A stretch of 64,000 nucleotides of DNA, from positions 1 through 64,000 of the forward strand of contig JBHJOS010000021.1 in NCBI GenBank assembly GCA_050329415.1, given 5' to 3'. The stretch's first letter is position 1, and every line of letters begins with the position of its first letter. The stretch is from JANNOG01 sp050329415. Lineage in GTDB: Bacteria; Actinomycetota; Actinomycetes; Actinomycetales; JBBAYJ01. The notes under the pieces are model-generated. The model made no database searches. It saw only the letters and a list, made by a program, of their open reading frames with translations, and was not told the origin of the DNA. A program made the translations under genes and the position numbers. Of this stretch, positions 52,121 to 61,911 are shown in pieces.

Positions 52121-55100
52121 CCGGCCCCGGCATCCACCCGACACCCGAGGCCTTCGACCTCGCCGGTCCCCTCCCGACCGGCACGGTCGTCCTCGAGGCC
52201 AGCGCCGGGACCGGAAAGACCTACACGGTGTCGAGCCTCGCCGCCCGGTACGTGGCCGAGGGACACGCCCGCATCGACCAGCTGCTGGTCGTCACGTTCG
52301 GCGTTCTGGCCACCGCCGAGGTGCGTGACCGGACGCGAGCGCGCCTGGTCGCGGTGCACGACGGACTGGCCCGCCCCGACGAGGTGCCCCGGGACGGGGA
52401 TGCGGACCCCGTCCTGCGCGCCCTGGCCGCCGGCCCACCGGACGAGGTCCGCCGCCGCCGAGAGCGGCTGCGTGCCGCCCTGGCGGCCTTCGACGACGCC
52501 GCGGTCGAGACCACCCATGGCTTCTGCAACCGGATGCTCACCGCGCTGGGGCTGGCCGCCGACGCCGAGCCCGACCCCCAGGTCGTCGACTCCGTGGACG
52601 ACCTGGTCCGCGAGGTCGTCGGTGACTTCTACCTCCGCAAGTACGCCGGGGTCCCCGGGGACCCGCCCATCACCCCGGCCGAGGCGACGGCGGTGGTCCG
52701 GGAGGCCGTGAGTCTGCCCGACGCCGTCCTGCTCCCGCTGCCCGCCCCGGACGACGACGAGGCCGACCCCGCCGTCCAGCGGGTACGGCTGGCGAGCGCC
52801 GCCCGCGACGAGGTGGCCCGCCGCAAACGACGCCGTCGGCTGCGCGACTACGACGACATGCTCACCGGCCTGCGCGACGCCCTCGACGACAGCTGCCGCC
52901 CCGTTACGGCCGGCCTCGCCCGGGACCTGCTGCGACGGCGGTTCCGGGTGGTCCTTGTCGACGAGTTCCAGGACACCGACCCGGTCCAGTGGGACGTCCT
53001 GCGCTCGGCGTTCCTCGGCCACGCGACGATGGTGCTGGTCGGTGACCCCAAGCAGTCGATCTACCGGTTCCGCGGGGCCGACGTCGCCACCTACCTGCGG
53101 GCCCGGGACACCGCCGCCCGGGTGTGGACGCTGGGGACCAACCACCGCAGCGACGGTGCGGTGGTGGCCGCTGTCGACGCCGTTCTCGGCGGCATGGCAC
53201 TCGGCGACCCGGCCATCACCGTCGGTCCGGTCGTGGCCCGGCACGCGGGCCGGCGGTTCGCGGCTGCCGACGGGACCGCACCGCCGGCCCTGCGGCTGCG
53301 ACTGATCGGCCGCGAGGGCCGGGACGGGTCGGGAGAGGGGGCCGCCGGGCGCCGGGAGGCGCCGGTGCTCGCGACGGCCGCCGCCCGCCGCCTCGTCGTC
53401 GCCGACGTGGCGGCGGACGTCGTGCGCCAGCTCGGCTCGGGGCTGGTCCTGGGGACGGGCGGGCCCGAGAGTCGCCCGCTGCGCCCGGCCGACGTCGCGG
53501 TCCTCGTCCGCACCAACGACCAGGCCCGGGCCGTCCATGCCGCCCTCACCGCGGCGGGGGTGCCGACGACCCTGTCCGGTGCGGACAGCGTCTTCGCCGG
53601 CGCCACCGCGGCGCAGTGGCTGCGGTTCCTGCGTGCCCTCGAGCAGCCGCACCGCTCCGCCCTCGTGCGATCGGCCGCGCTCACCTGCTTCGTGGGATGG
53701 TCGGCGACGCGCCTGGCCGCCGCCGTGGACGGTGAGGCGGACGACCTCGACGCCCTCACCGAGCGGTTCCGCGGATGGGCGCGCCTGGTGGCCTCCCGCG
53801 GTGTCGCGGCCCTCGTCGAGTCCGTCACGGCCACCACGGGCCTGCCCGCGCGACTGCTCGGCGCCCCCGGCGGCGACCGGACCCTCACCGACCTGCGCCA
53901 CGTCGGCCAGCTGCTGCACGACCAGGCCACCCGCGAGGGCCTCGGCCTCAGCGCCCTCGTCGGCTGGCTGCGGCGCCGGGTGGACGAGGGGTCCAGGGAG
54001 CACGGCGACGAGCGGTCGCTGCGCCTGGAGTCCGACGCCGCAGCCGTCCAGGTGCTCACGGTGCACCGGGCCAAGGGGTTGGAGTGGCCGGTCGTGCATG
54101 CGCCGTTCCTGTGGGACCGCTGGGTGGACCCGGCACCCGAGCCGCTCCGATTGCACGTCGACGGCCGCCGCGCCCTCGATGTCGGCGGCCAGCACGGCCC
54201 GGGGTGGGCGGCCCGTCGCCGACTGCACCACGCCGAGGAGGCCGGGGAGGACCTGCGCTTGCTGTACGTCGCCCTCACCCGGGCCGCCTGCCAGGTGGTC
54301 CTCTGGTGGGCGCCCACCCGCAACACCGTGGGCTCGCCGTTGCACCGGGCGCTGTGGCACGACCCGGCTGCGGGGGCCGACCCGCCGGTGTCCGTGCCGG
54401 TGCCCGGGTCGGACGCCGCCGTCCGGGAGAGGCTGGCCGGGCTGGTGGCCCGGGCGGGCGGCACCGTCGCCGTCGAGGACGCGTCACCGGGTTCACCGCC
54501 GGTGCCCGAGGCGCCGGGACGGCGGGTCGCCGTCGCTGCGGCGCGGACCCTCGACCGTCCGCTCGACGCCGCCTGGGGCCGGACGTCCTACACCCGGCTC
54601 ACCGCGGCCGCCCACGACACCCCGACGGGGCCCCCGCCCGCCGAACCCGAGCAGTCCCTGCGCGACGACGAGCGGGACGCTCCCGAACCGTCCGTGCCGA
54701 CCAGGCGGGACGACCCGGACGAGGCCGAGCTCCGGGCCACACCCTCACCGATGGCCGGGCTGCCCGCCGGTGCCGAGCTGGGCACCGACGTCCACGCGGT
54801 GCTCGAACTCGTCGACCCGGCGGCCGGCGACCTGGCCGGCGAGCTCCGGCGGGCGGCCGTCGAGGCGGCCGGGGGACGCCGGGTCGCCGGCGGCGTGACC
54901 CCGGACGAACTCGCCGCGGCCCTGCTGCCCGCGTTGCGCACCCCGCTGGGCTCGGCCGCCGCCGGCCTCTCCCTCGCCGACATCCCCGTCGGCGACCGGT
55001 TGGCCGAGCTCGACTTCGAGCTGCCGCTGGCCGGCGGCGACGCGGCGCGCGCCGGGCCGGGGGGCGCCGCGACGACCGCCGGCGTCGCCGCCTTGCTGCG

Positions 55101-55590
55101 CCGCCACCTCGGGCCTGCCGACCCGCTGGCCGGGTACCCGGACGCGCTGGACCGGCTCGTGGCGTCCGGGCCGCCGCGCCCCCTCCGGGGCTACCTCACG
55201 GGCAGCATCGACGCCCTTCTCCGCGTGCCCGGGCCCACCGGCCACCGCTACCTGGTCGTCGACTACAAGACGAACCGTCTGGCCCCGGACACCGAGGCCC
55301 TCACGGCATGGCACTACCGGCACGAAGCTCTCGTGGCCGAGATGGTCGTGGCGCACTACCCGCTGCAAGCCCTGCTGTACTCCGTGGCGGCGCACCGGTT
55401 CCTGCGCTGGCGGGTCCCCGGGTACGACCCCGGGACGCACCTGGGCGGGGCGCTCTACCTGTTCCTGCGGGGGATGTGCGGGCCGGACACCCCGGCCCGG
55501 GGCGGTGTCCCCGCCGGGGTGTTTGCCTGGCGGCCGGCCCCCGCCCTGGTCACCGAGCTGTCGGAGCTGTTGGACCGGGGGCCGTCGTGA
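52117..55590 (+). CDS. recB: Exodeoxyribonuclease V beta subunit (RecB)
   Basis: 1,157 residues. Helicase motifs: ASAGTGKTYTVSSLAARYV (Walker A), VVLVDEFQDTDPVQWDVLRSAF (Walker B), LVGDPKQSIYRFRGADV, TVHRAKGLEWPVVHAPF and LYVALTRAACQ. The C-terminal nuclease has YLVVDYKTNRL with the Asp and Lys of its metal site. It is the 3'-5' helicase-nuclease of RecBCD. GTG start overlaps recC. No missing active-site residue seen. Confidence 0.96.
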   Translation: MTGPGIHPTPEAFDLAGPLPTGTVVLEASAGTGKTYTVSSLAARYVAEGHARIDQLLVVTFGVLATAEVRDRTRARLVAVHDGLARPDEVPRDGDADPVLRALAAGPPDEVRRRRERLRAALAAFDDAAVETTHGFCNRMLTALGLAADAEPDPQVVDSVDDLVREVVGDFYLRKYAGVPGDPPITPAEATAVVREAVSLPDAVLLPLPAPDDDEADPAVQRVRLASAARDEVARRKRRRRLRDYDDMLTGLRDALDDSCRPVTAGLARDLLRRRFRVVLVDEFQDTDPVQWDVLRSAFLGHATMVLVGDPKQSIYRFRGADVATYLRARDTAARVWTLGTNHRSDGAVVAAVDAVLGGMALGDPAITVGPVVARHAGRRFAAADGTAPPALRLRLIGREGRDGSGEGAAGRREAPVLATAAARRLVVADVAADVVRQLGSGLVLGTGGPESRPLRPADVAVLVRTNDQARAVHAALTAAGVPTTLSGADSVFAGATAAQWLRFLRALEQPHRSALVRSAALTCFVGWSATRLAAAVDGEADDLDALTERFRGWARLVASRGVAALVESVTATTGLPARLLGAPGGDRTLTDLRHVGQLLHDQATREGLGLSALVGWLRRRVDEGSREHGDERSLRLESDAAAVQVLTVHRAKGLEWPVVHAPFLWDRWVDPAPEPLRLHVDGRRALDVGGQHGPGWAARRRLHHAEEAGEDLRLLYVALTRAACQVVLWWAPTRNTVGSPLHRALWHDPAAGADPPVSVPVPGSDAAVRERLAGLVARAGGTVAVEDASPGSPPVPEAPGRRVAVAAARTLDRPLDAAWGRTSYTRLTAAAHDTPTGPPPAEPEQSLRDDERDAPEPSVPTRRDDPDEAELRATPSPMAGLPAGAELGTDVHAVLELVDPAAGDLAGELRRAAVEAAGGRRVAGGVTPDELAAALLPALRTPLGSAAAGLSLADIPVGDRLAELDFELPLAGGDAARAGPGGAATTAGVAALLRRHLGPADPLAGYPDALDRLVASGPPRPLRGYLTGSIDALLRVPGPTGHRYLVVDYKTNRLAPDTEALTAWHYRHEALVAEMVVAHYPLQALLYSVAAHRFLRWRVPGYDPGTHLGGALYLFLRGMCGPDTPARGGVPAGVFAWRPAPALVTELSELLDRGPS

Positions 55591-57566
55591 CGGCGCGAGC
55601 GTCGGGCGACGGCCGCGTCCCGTCGCGGGTCCGCGACCCGCGGGTCCCCGCTCGCGCGGGCGGGCTCCTCGCGGAATTCTCCCGGGCAGGGGTGCTGGGC
55701 AGCGCCGACGTGCACGTCGCCGCCCGGCTCGCGGCGCTGGCCGGGGAGGACGACGAGCGGGTCGCGCTCGCCGCTGCGCTCGCCGTGCGGGCGGTGAGGC
55801 ACGGGTCGGTGTGCGTGGACCTCGCCGTTGCGGCGCAGACCGTCGACGTCGACGTCGAGACCGACCTCGATGGTGCGGCGTCGGGCAGTGGCGACGGCAC
55901 GGGGCCCGAGGAGGCAGGTGCCCCGGCCGTGGCTCTCGCCTGGCCCGCGCCGGCGGACTGGGTGGCCGCCTGCGCCGGCAGTCCCCTCGTCGACTCCACT
56001 GCCGGGAGCGTCGGCGACTCCGGCGACTCCGGCGACTCCGGCGACACCCGGGACCAGGGCGCCGGAGCCGATCCGGCCACCCGCCCGCTGCACCTCGCCG
56101 GCACCCGGCTCTACCTGGACCGCTACTGGGAGGACGAGCGGCTGGTCGCCGACCAGCTGGGGCGCCGCATGGCGGCCGCGTTTCCCGCCGCGGCCGCCAC
56201 CGGCGCGCGCGCAGTCCTCGACGGCGCCTTCGCCGACGCCGCCGCCCGCGACCAGCGGGCCGCCGCCGAGGCGGCGCTGCGACTGCCGCTCACGGTGATC
56301 ACCGGCGGCCCGGGGACCGGCAAGACCCGGACCCTTGCGGGGCTCCTTGCCGCACTGCTCAGCGCGCCGGGCGCGGTGCCCAGGATCGGGCTGGCCGCTC
56401 CGACGGGCCGGGCCACGGCCCGGCTGTCGGAATCGATCCACGCGCAGGCGGGGGAGGCATGGGCCGCCCCGGTCGCCAGGGAGTTGACGGCCCTGCGGTC
56501 GCGCACCCTGCACCGCCTGCTCGGACCCCTGCCCGGCACCCGGTCCCGGTTCCGGCACGACCGCCGCAACCACCTGCCGTACGACGTCGTCGTCGTGGAC
56601 GAGACGTCGATGGTGTCCCTGCCCCTCATGGCCCGTCTGCTGGAGGCGGTCCGCCCCGACGCCCGGGTGATCCTCGTCGGCGACCCCGACCAGCTCTCCT
56701 CGGTCGAGGCCGGTGCCGTGCTGCGCGACGTCGTCGACCTCGGGGACCGGCGCGGACCCGACGGCCCGGTCCGGCGGCTGCACCACAACTTCCGCACCGG
56801 CGCGGCCCGCCTGCACGCCCTCGCCGCCGCCGTCCGCGCCGGCGACCCCGACGCCGTGATCGCGGAGCTCGCCCCCGGCGGGGAGGCGGAGCTGGTCGAT
56901 GTCGACCTCGGGTCCTGGGGAGCGGGCCGGTCGGCGTCCCTGGCCGCGGTGCGCCGTGACGTCGTCGAGGTCGGCCGTGAGGTGGCCCGGTCCGCGTCCC
57001 AGGGCGATGCGGCGACGACCCTGCGGCGGTCGCTGGCGCACCGGATGCTGTGCGGACGCCGGACCGGGCCCTTCGGGGCTCAGCGCTGGGCCGAGGAGAT
57101 CGAGCGGTGGCTGGACGACGCCGGCATCCACACCCGGCACCCCGGCTGGCCGCCACCGCGCTGGCCGATCGGCACCCCGGTGGTCGTCACCGCCAACGAC
57201 GACGACAACGGGCTGGCCAACGGTGACGCGGGGGTCGTCGTCGCCCGCACGGGACCGGACGGGACTCCTGGCCGCGGGATCACAGCCGCCTTCGAGGGTC
57301 AGGGCGGGGTGCGCCTCGTCCACCCGGACCGGGTCGCCTACCTGCGCCCCGCCCACACCATCACCATCCACAAGGCCCAGGGTGGGGAGTACGACGCGGT
57401 GACAGTGATGCTGCCCCCGCGGGGCTCGCCCCTGCTCACCCGAGAGCTGCTCTACACCGCGCTGACCCGGGCCCGCACCCGCGTCCGCGTCGTCGGCACC
57501 GAGGCCGCCGTGCGAACGGCCGTGACCACCCAGGCCCGCCGCGCCGGCGGGCTCACCGCGCCCTGA
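55587..57566 (+). CDS. recD: Exodeoxyribonuclease V alpha subunit (RecD)
   Basis: 659 residues. Walker A in ITGGPGTGKTRTLAGLLA, Walker B in VVVDETSMVSLPLM, LVGDPDQLSSVEAG and the C-terminal TITIHKAQGGEYDAV make a RecD helicase (5'-3'). The N-terminal 200 residues are lineage-specific, with a short Gly-Asp-Ser repeat insertion (about 143-154). It starts at the GTGA overlap with recB and completes the recC-recB-recD operon. Confidence 0.95.
   Translation: MTARASGDGRVPSRVRDPRVPARAGGLLAEFSRAGVLGSADVHVAARLAALAGEDDERVALAAALAVRAVRHGSVCVDLAVAAQTVDVDVETDLDGAASGSGDGTGPEEAGAPAVALAWPAPADWVAACAGSPLVDSTAGSVGDSGDSGDSGDTRDQGAGADPATRPLHLAGTRLYLDRYWEDERLVADQLGRRMAAAFPAAAATGARAVLDGAFADAAARDQRAAAEAALRLPLTVITGGPGTGKTRTLAGLLAALLSAPGAVPRIGLAAPTGRATARLSESIHAQAGEAWAAPVARELTALRSRTLHRLLGPLPGTRSRFRHDRRNHLPYDVVVVDETSMVSLPLMARLLEAVRPDARVILVGDPDQLSSVEAGAVLRDVVDLGDRRGPDGPVRRLHHNFRTGAARLHALAAAVRAGDPDAVIAELAPGGEAELVDVDLGSWGAGRSASLAAVRRDVVEVGREVARSASQGDAATTLRRSLAHRMLCGRRTGPFGAQRWAEEIERWLDDAGIHTRHPGWPPPRWPIGTPVVVTANDDDNGLANGDAGVVVARTGPDGTPGRGITAAFEGQGGVRLVHPDRVAYLRPAHTITIHKAQGGEYDAVTVMLPPRGSPLLTRELLYTALTRARTRVRVVGTEAAVRTAVTTQARRAGGLTAP
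56013..56048 (+). repeat. Four 9-base tandem repeats in recD
   Basis: Three perfect GGCGACTCC units (56013-56039) and a fourth variant (56040-56048) encode Gly-Asp-Ser repeats, then Gly-Asp-Thr. They lie in the N-terminal region of RecD, ahead of the helicase core, so length change would be tolerated. Confidence 0.85.
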
Positions 57567-57641
57567 CTCCCGTGGTCGGCCGCGCTCCGACCTCGACGGT
57601 CACTCCCGAGGGCGGCTCGCGACGCAGCCGCCTCCCATGGC

Positions 57642-57893
57642 GTGCGGGTCGTCGCCCCCTACCTTCGCGGCTTCGGCCCGACGGCCTCCAGTGACGCTGA
57701 GATCCCTCGGCCCGGGCAGCTCGCGGCTCTCGTCTCCGACCTGGCCGGCCGCACCGCGTTCGCCGACGGGTTCGCGGTGGCGATGTGGGTGGCCGCGGGG
57801 GTGCTCGCCGTGGCCGCCTTGGGCTGCGCGCTCCTCGGCCCGTCCCGGGTGCGGGGACCGGGACAGTCTCTCGCCGCGAGTCCTGCACCGTGA
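57642..57893 (+). pseudogene. Chimeric remnant of an alpha/beta hydrolase and an MFS transporter
   Basis: The 83-residue frame begins MRVVAPYLRGFGPT, the strand and loop after the first beta-strand of epoxide-hydrolase-like alpha/beta hydrolases, with SGQLAAL-like residues next (RPGQLAALVSDL). It then jumps to FADGFAVAMWVAAGVLAVAALGCALL, which is the last helix of DHA2-type MFS exporters. Neither part is complete. I infer two decaying genes joined by deletion. It lies directly after recD. Confidence 0.6.
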
Positions 57894-57896
57894 TCT

Positions 57897-57975
57897 CATG
57901 ATCCGTGTTTGGGGGCAGCTATGCATGATCGAACATCGGCCGATCATGCACAGCTGCCCACAAACGGCGATCATG
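57897..57975. repeat. 79-base palindromic element
   Basis: Two 35-base arms (57897-57931 and 57941-57975) flank a 9-base loop and pair nearly throughout, with mismatches only at a few bases. The shared words are GGGCAGCT and GCATGATCG. AT-richer than the surroundings, without a T-run, so it resembles an interspersed palindromic repeat more than a terminator. I see no second copy in the window. Confidence 0.75.
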
Positions 57976-57993
57976 GCCGTCATCGACGACCCG

Positions 57994-58287
57994 CTAGAGC
58001 GGGCGGCCGCCCGTGACGGCGACGGTCTCGCCGGTGACGTACGTCGCCTCGTCGGAGGCGAGGAACACGAAGGCGCCCGCCATCTCCACCGGCTGCGCCG
58101 CCCGGCCCATCGGGGAGTCACCGCCGAAGTTCCGGACCTTCTCCGGCGGCAACGTCGCCGGGATCAGCGGCGTCCACGTCGCGCCGGGTGCCACGGCGTT
58201 GACCCGGATGCCCCGCTCGGCCAGCTCCTGGGCGAGGCCGACGGTGAAGGACCGGATCGCCGCCTTGGTCGTCGCGTAGTGGAGCAT
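57994..58287 (-). pseudogene. Headless short-chain dehydrogenase (C-terminal part)
   Basis: The minus frame has HYATTKAAIRSFTVGLAQELAERGIRVNAVAPGATWTPLI, the Tyr-x-x-x-Lys catalytic pair and the following helix of glucose-dehydrogenase-like SDRs, and ends in SDEATYVTGETVAVTGG. The N-terminal cofactor-binding half is missing; the bases upstream read as the antisense of the HNH gene leader. So about 97 of 280-300 residues remain. It is a decayed gene, close to the chimeric remnant and palindrome. Confidence 0.75.
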
Positions 58288-58454
58288 CCGGCTCCAGCGT
58301 GTGCGGCGTGCGGTGGAGGGGCCTCCCGGAGCGTGTCGGCCGGGCCGGCGCGTCGGCTCGAGTGAGGAGCCGCGCCGCGGGCGCCGGGGTCGGCCCGGGC
58401 CGATTCGGGCGTGTTGACCTGGACATTCGCCACCCATCGGACTAGTGTTCGACC

Positions 58455-59846
58455 ATGTCACGGGTGGGGAATCTGAGCGATGCGCTGGCGGTCGTGGAGA
58501 CCGCCGTCGCGCCGCTGCGGGACCTGCTCGGAGAGGGGTCCTGGCGGGTTCCGGAGCCGGATCTCCTCGACGCGCTGGGCACGCTCGCCAGGATCAGGGG
58601 CGCTGTCGAGGCGGCCCACCTCGGTGCCGTGCGCGAGATCGACGCCCGTGGCATCGCCGGGTCCGTGGGTTCGTCGCCGGTGGCGACCACCACCGCGGGG
58701 CTCGTTCGCGAGTCGACCGGAGCGTCGCCGGCACAGGCGCGACGCGACGTGGCGGCCGCTCGCGCCACCGGCCCGGGCGAGGCGCTGGGTGAGTTCGGCA
58801 CTCGGCTGGCCCTGGGGCAGGTGCGCCGGGAGCACGTGGACGTCGCGGTCCGGTGCCTGGACCGGATCCCTCGCCATCTGCTCCGCCAGCCGGAGGAGTC
58901 GGAGCAGCCGGAGAGCGGGACCGGGGCGCGGGAGATCGTGGCCGGGTTCCTGCTGCGGATCGCCGACTCGCGAGCCGACGACCGGACGCTGGATCGCCAC
59001 GCCCAGCAGTTGCTGGCTCACCTGGCGCCGGATCCCGAGGATCGTCGCGACCCGGACGCGCCTGCGCGGCGGTTCCTCGACCTCGGCGACGACGACACCG
59101 GCATGGTCACCGGCCGGTTCGCCCTCGACCCCGTGGCCGGTGCCGAGCTGCGCACGGCGTTGGCGGAGTGGTCCGCGCCGGAGCCGCTGACCGACGCCGA
59201 CGGCCGCCCCCTGCGGGATCCGCGCACTCCACGGCAGCGTCGTGCCGACGCCCTGTCCCGCCTGGTCGAGGCCGCCCGGGGGATCGCCGCGCCGCGCCGC
59301 GGCGAGCGGCCGCGGGTCGTCCTCCACACCACCGCGGCCCAGCTCGCGGGCGCCGGCGCAGGTCTCGCCACCACGGAGTCCGGGGAACCCGTGGCGCCGT
59401 GGGTGCTGGGTCGGCTGGCGTGCGACGCGGTTCTGCAGCGTGTGCTCGACGACCCCTCGCTCGGCCCGCTCGACGTGGGGCGCGAGCACCGGCTGGTCAC
59501 CCTCGCCCAGCGCCGGGCGCTGGCGGCGCGGGACGGCGGGTGCCTGGTGTGCGGCGCGCAGCCGGACTGGTGCGACGCCCATCACGTCGTCCCCTGGTCC
59601 CAGGGCGGCGCGACCGACCTCGACAACCTCGCCCTGCTCTGTCCCGGCCACCACACCGCCGTCCACGCCGGGACCTGGGTCCTCGACCGCGACGACGAGG
59701 ATCATCTGGTCCTCGTCCCACCACGGCACGTGGACCCGAGCCGGACACCGCGCCGACCGGTCCGGCATCTCGTCGCCGAGGTGATCTCGGAGGCTGAGGA
59801 GGTCCTGCGCGCCGCCCTCGACAGAAGCCCGGTTCTACGACAGTGA
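58455..59846 (+). CDS. DUF222/13E12-family HNH endonuclease-like protein
   Basis: 463 residues. The N-terminal DUF222 helical domain (residues about 30-200: ARIRGAVEAAHLGAVREID, ASPAQARRDVAAAR) and a C-terminal HNH motif: RDGGCLVCGAQPDWCDAHHVVPWSQGGATDLDNLALLCPGHHTAVH. The Cys pairs and His-His of the motif are complete. The 13E12 family is plentiful in actinobacteria; whether members cut DNA is uncertain. It has no partner gene. Confidence 0.92.
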   Translation: MSRVGNLSDALAVVETAVAPLRDLLGEGSWRVPEPDLLDALGTLARIRGAVEAAHLGAVREIDARGIAGSVGSSPVATTTAGLVRESTGASPAQARRDVAAARATGPGEALGEFGTRLALGQVRREHVDVAVRCLDRIPRHLLRQPEESEQPESGTGAREIVAGFLLRIADSRADDRTLDRHAQQLLAHLAPDPEDRRDPDAPARRFLDLGDDDTGMVTGRFALDPVAGAELRTALAEWSAPEPLTDADGRPLRDPRTPRQRRADALSRLVEAARGIAAPRRGERPRVVLHTTAAQLAGAGAGLATTESGEPVAPWVLGRLACDAVLQRVLDDPSLGPLDVGREHRLVTLAQRRALAARDGGCLVCGAQPDWCDAHHVVPWSQGGATDLDNLALLCPGHHTAVHAGTWVLDRDDEDHLVLVPPRHVDPSRTPRRPVRHLVAEVISEAEEVLRAALDRSPVLRQ

Positions 59847-59860
59847 CGCCTCGGTGACTG

Positions 59861-60553
59861 TCACTGACGGTCAGGCGCGCCGACGGTGGCCGCGTCCCCC
59901 GGGGCCGGCTGGTACGACACCTGGCAGAACCCGTGGTTGCAGTACCCCCCGGGGTTCATCTGCAGGTACTGCTGGTGGTAGTCCTCGGCGTAGTAGAACC
60001 GGCCCGCCTGGTCCGCGGGGCGGATCTCGGTCGAGATCTTTCCGTAGCCCTGCTCGGTGAGGCGCTGCTGGTACCGGCGCCGCGAGGTCTCGGCCACTGC
60101 GGCCTGCTCCGGGGTGGTGGGGTAGATCGCCGAGCGGTACTGGGTGCCGACGTCGTTGCCCTGGCGGTTCGGCGTGGTCGGGTCGTGGTTCTCCCAGAAC
60201 TCCTTGAGCAGGGTCTCGTACGACACCCGGGCCGGGTCGAACACCACGAGCACCGCCTCCGCGTGACCGGTGCGGGTGGTGCAGACCTCCTCATAGGTCG
60301 GGTGGGGCGTGTACCCGCCCTGGTAGCCGACCGCCGTGGTCCAGACCCCGGGCAGCTTCCACATGATCCGCTCCAGGCCCCAGAAGCAACCGGCGGCCAG
60401 GTAGGCGACCTCGTGACCCGCGGGGAACGGCGGTGTCAGAGGGTTGCCGAGCACGGTGTGCCGGCCCGGGACGCGGACCGCCGTGTCCCGGCCTCGCAGG
60501 GCCTCGTCCGGAGTGACCATCCGCTGCTTGTCGGCGCGCGAACCGAAGATCAT
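59861..60553 (-). CDS. msrA: Peptide methionine-S-sulfoxide reductase
   Basis: 230 residues from ATG 60553 (GAGGAGG upstream). AAGCFWGLERIMWKLPGV carries the catalytic Cys; GYQGGYTPHPTYEEVCT and FWENHDPTTPNRQGNDVGTQYRSAIY are the substrate loops. It repairs oxidised methionine using thioredoxin. The N-terminal 40 residues (FGSRADKQRMVTPDEAL) are usual in actinobacterial MsrA. The C-terminal GYCNHGFC may hold resolving Cys residues. Confidence 0.96.
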   Translation of the reverse strand: MIFGSRADKQRMVTPDEALRGRDTAVRVPGRHTVLGNPLTPPFPAGHEVAYLAAGCFWGLERIMWKLPGVWTTAVGYQGGYTPHPTYEEVCTTRTGHAEAVLVVFDPARVSYETLLKEFWENHDPTTPNRQGNDVGTQYRSAIYPTTPEQAAVAETSRRRYQQRLTEQGYGKISTEIRPADQAGRFYYAEDYHQQYLQMNPGGYCNHGFCQVSYQPAPGDAATVGAPDRQ

Positions 60554-60660
60554 CCGAGTCCTCCTCGTGTCGATGTCCCCACGCTCCCTCAACCGTGATC
60601 TCGGGGTGGACGTTCCCGGGGCGGTCCCGCGTTGCAGCGAGGGTGACTAGCCTCGCGTCC

Positions 60661-61911
60661 GTGACCACCACCGGAGCCGCCCAGGGGTTCACGACCCGCG
60701 CCATCCACGCCGGGCAGGAGCCGGACCCGGCCACCGGGGCCGTCATCGTGCCGATCTACGCGACGACGACGTATGCCCAGGACGGCGTCGGCGGGCTGCG
60801 CACCGGGCTCGGCACCGGGTACGAGTACTCCCGGTCCGGCAACCCGACCCGCACCGCGCTGGAGGCGGCGCTCGCCGCGCTCGAGGCCCCGCCGGGCGTC
60901 ACTGCCCGGGCGCTCACCTTCGCCTCCGGCCTCGCCGCGGAGGACGCTCTGCTCCGAGTCGTCACCCGTCCCGGGGATCACGTCGTGGTCGGCGACGACG
61001 CCTACGGCGGCACGTACCGGCTGATTGCCCGGGTGCTCGGACCCTGGGGGGTCGAGCACACGACGGCACCCCTGGGTGACCCGGATGCAGTGGCCGCCGC
61101 GATCGTGCCCGGGCGCACCCGCCTGGTCTGGGCCGAGACACCGACGAACCCCCTGCTCGGGGTCGCGGACATCTCCACGCTGGCCGATGTCGCCCACCGG
61201 GCGGGCGCCCTGCTCGTCGTCGACAACACCTTCGCCACCCCGTACCTGCAGAACCCGCTCGCCCTGGGTGCCGACGTGGTCGTGCACTCGACGACGAAGT
61301 ACATCGGTGGTCACTCCGACGTCGTCGGCGGCGCGCTGGTCGTGGCCGACGGCTCGACCGGCCCGGCCGACGGGTCCGGGTCGCCCGTCCCGGTCGACCC
61401 CCACACCGGCGAGCCGCTGGCCGACCGCCTGGCCTTCCTTCAGAACGCCATGGGCGCCGTGCCCGGGCCGTTCGACGCCTTCCTCACCCTGCGTGGGCTC
61501 AAGACCCTGGCCGTGCGGATGGACCGCCACTGCGACAACGCCGAGGCGATCGTTGAGTGGCTGGACGCCCGCACCGACGTCGTCGAGGTGCGCTACCCGG
61601 GCCTCGCCGGCTCGCCCGGCCACGACGTCGCGCTCAAGCAGATGCGCCGCTTCGGCGGCATGGTGTCGTTCCGGCCCACGGGCGGGCGCGACGCCGCACT
61701 CGCGGTCTGCGCGGCCACCCGGGTGTTCACCCTCGCCGAGAGCCTCGGCGGGATCGAGTCGCTCATCGAGCACCCGGCCGACATGACGCACGCCAGCGTC
61801 ACCGGCTCGGCGCTGGAGGTGCCGGACGACCTGGTCCGGCTCTCCGTCGGGATCGAGGACGTCGACGACCTGCTGGCAGACCTCGACCGGGCACTGGCGG
61901 CCGCTCGCTGA
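60661..61911 (+). CDS. Cystathionine gamma-synthase/lyase-type PLP enzyme
   Basis: 416 residues, GTG 60661. PLP fold type I: YEYSRSGNPTR, VVVGDDAYGGTYRL, the cofactor Lys in VVHSTTKYIGGHSDVVGG, and a C-terminal ESLGGIESLIEHPADMTHA. This group includes cystathionine gamma-synthase and gamma-lyase (metB/metC-like); which reaction it performs cannot be told. Divergent from msrA, so sulfur amino acid metabolism is shared context. Insert about residues 225-260 (ADGSTGPADGSG) is a long acidic loop. Confidence 0.92.
   Translation: MTTTGAAQGFTTRAIHAGQEPDPATGAVIVPIYATTTYAQDGVGGLRTGLGTGYEYSRSGNPTRTALEAALAALEAPPGVTARALTFASGLAAEDALLRVVTRPGDHVVVGDDAYGGTYRLIARVLGPWGVEHTTAPLGDPDAVAAAIVPGRTRLVWAETPTNPLLGVADISTLADVAHRAGALLVVDNTFATPYLQNPLALGADVVVHSTTKYIGGHSDVVGGALVVADGSTGPADGSGSPVPVDPHTGEPLADRLAFLQNAMGAVPGPFDAFLTLRGLKTLAVRMDRHCDNAEAIVEWLDARTDVVEVRYPGLAGSPGHDVALKQMRRFGGMVSFRPTGGRDAALAVCAATRVFTLAESLGGIESLIEHPADMTHASVTGSALEVPDDLVRLSVGIEDVDDLLADLDRALAAAR

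Noticed and set aside
48473..52144. A 1,223-residue minus-strand open frame across recC
   Set aside because: Shadow of recC; high-GC DNA keeps antisense frames open. The recC motifs are on the plus strand.
51838..54360. An 840-residue minus-strand open frame across recB
   Set aside because: Same effect; RecB motifs are intact on the opposite strand.
57897..57975. The large palindrome as a transcription terminator
   Set aside because: It is long and AT-rich in its arms and lacks a T-run; an interspersed repeat explains it better.
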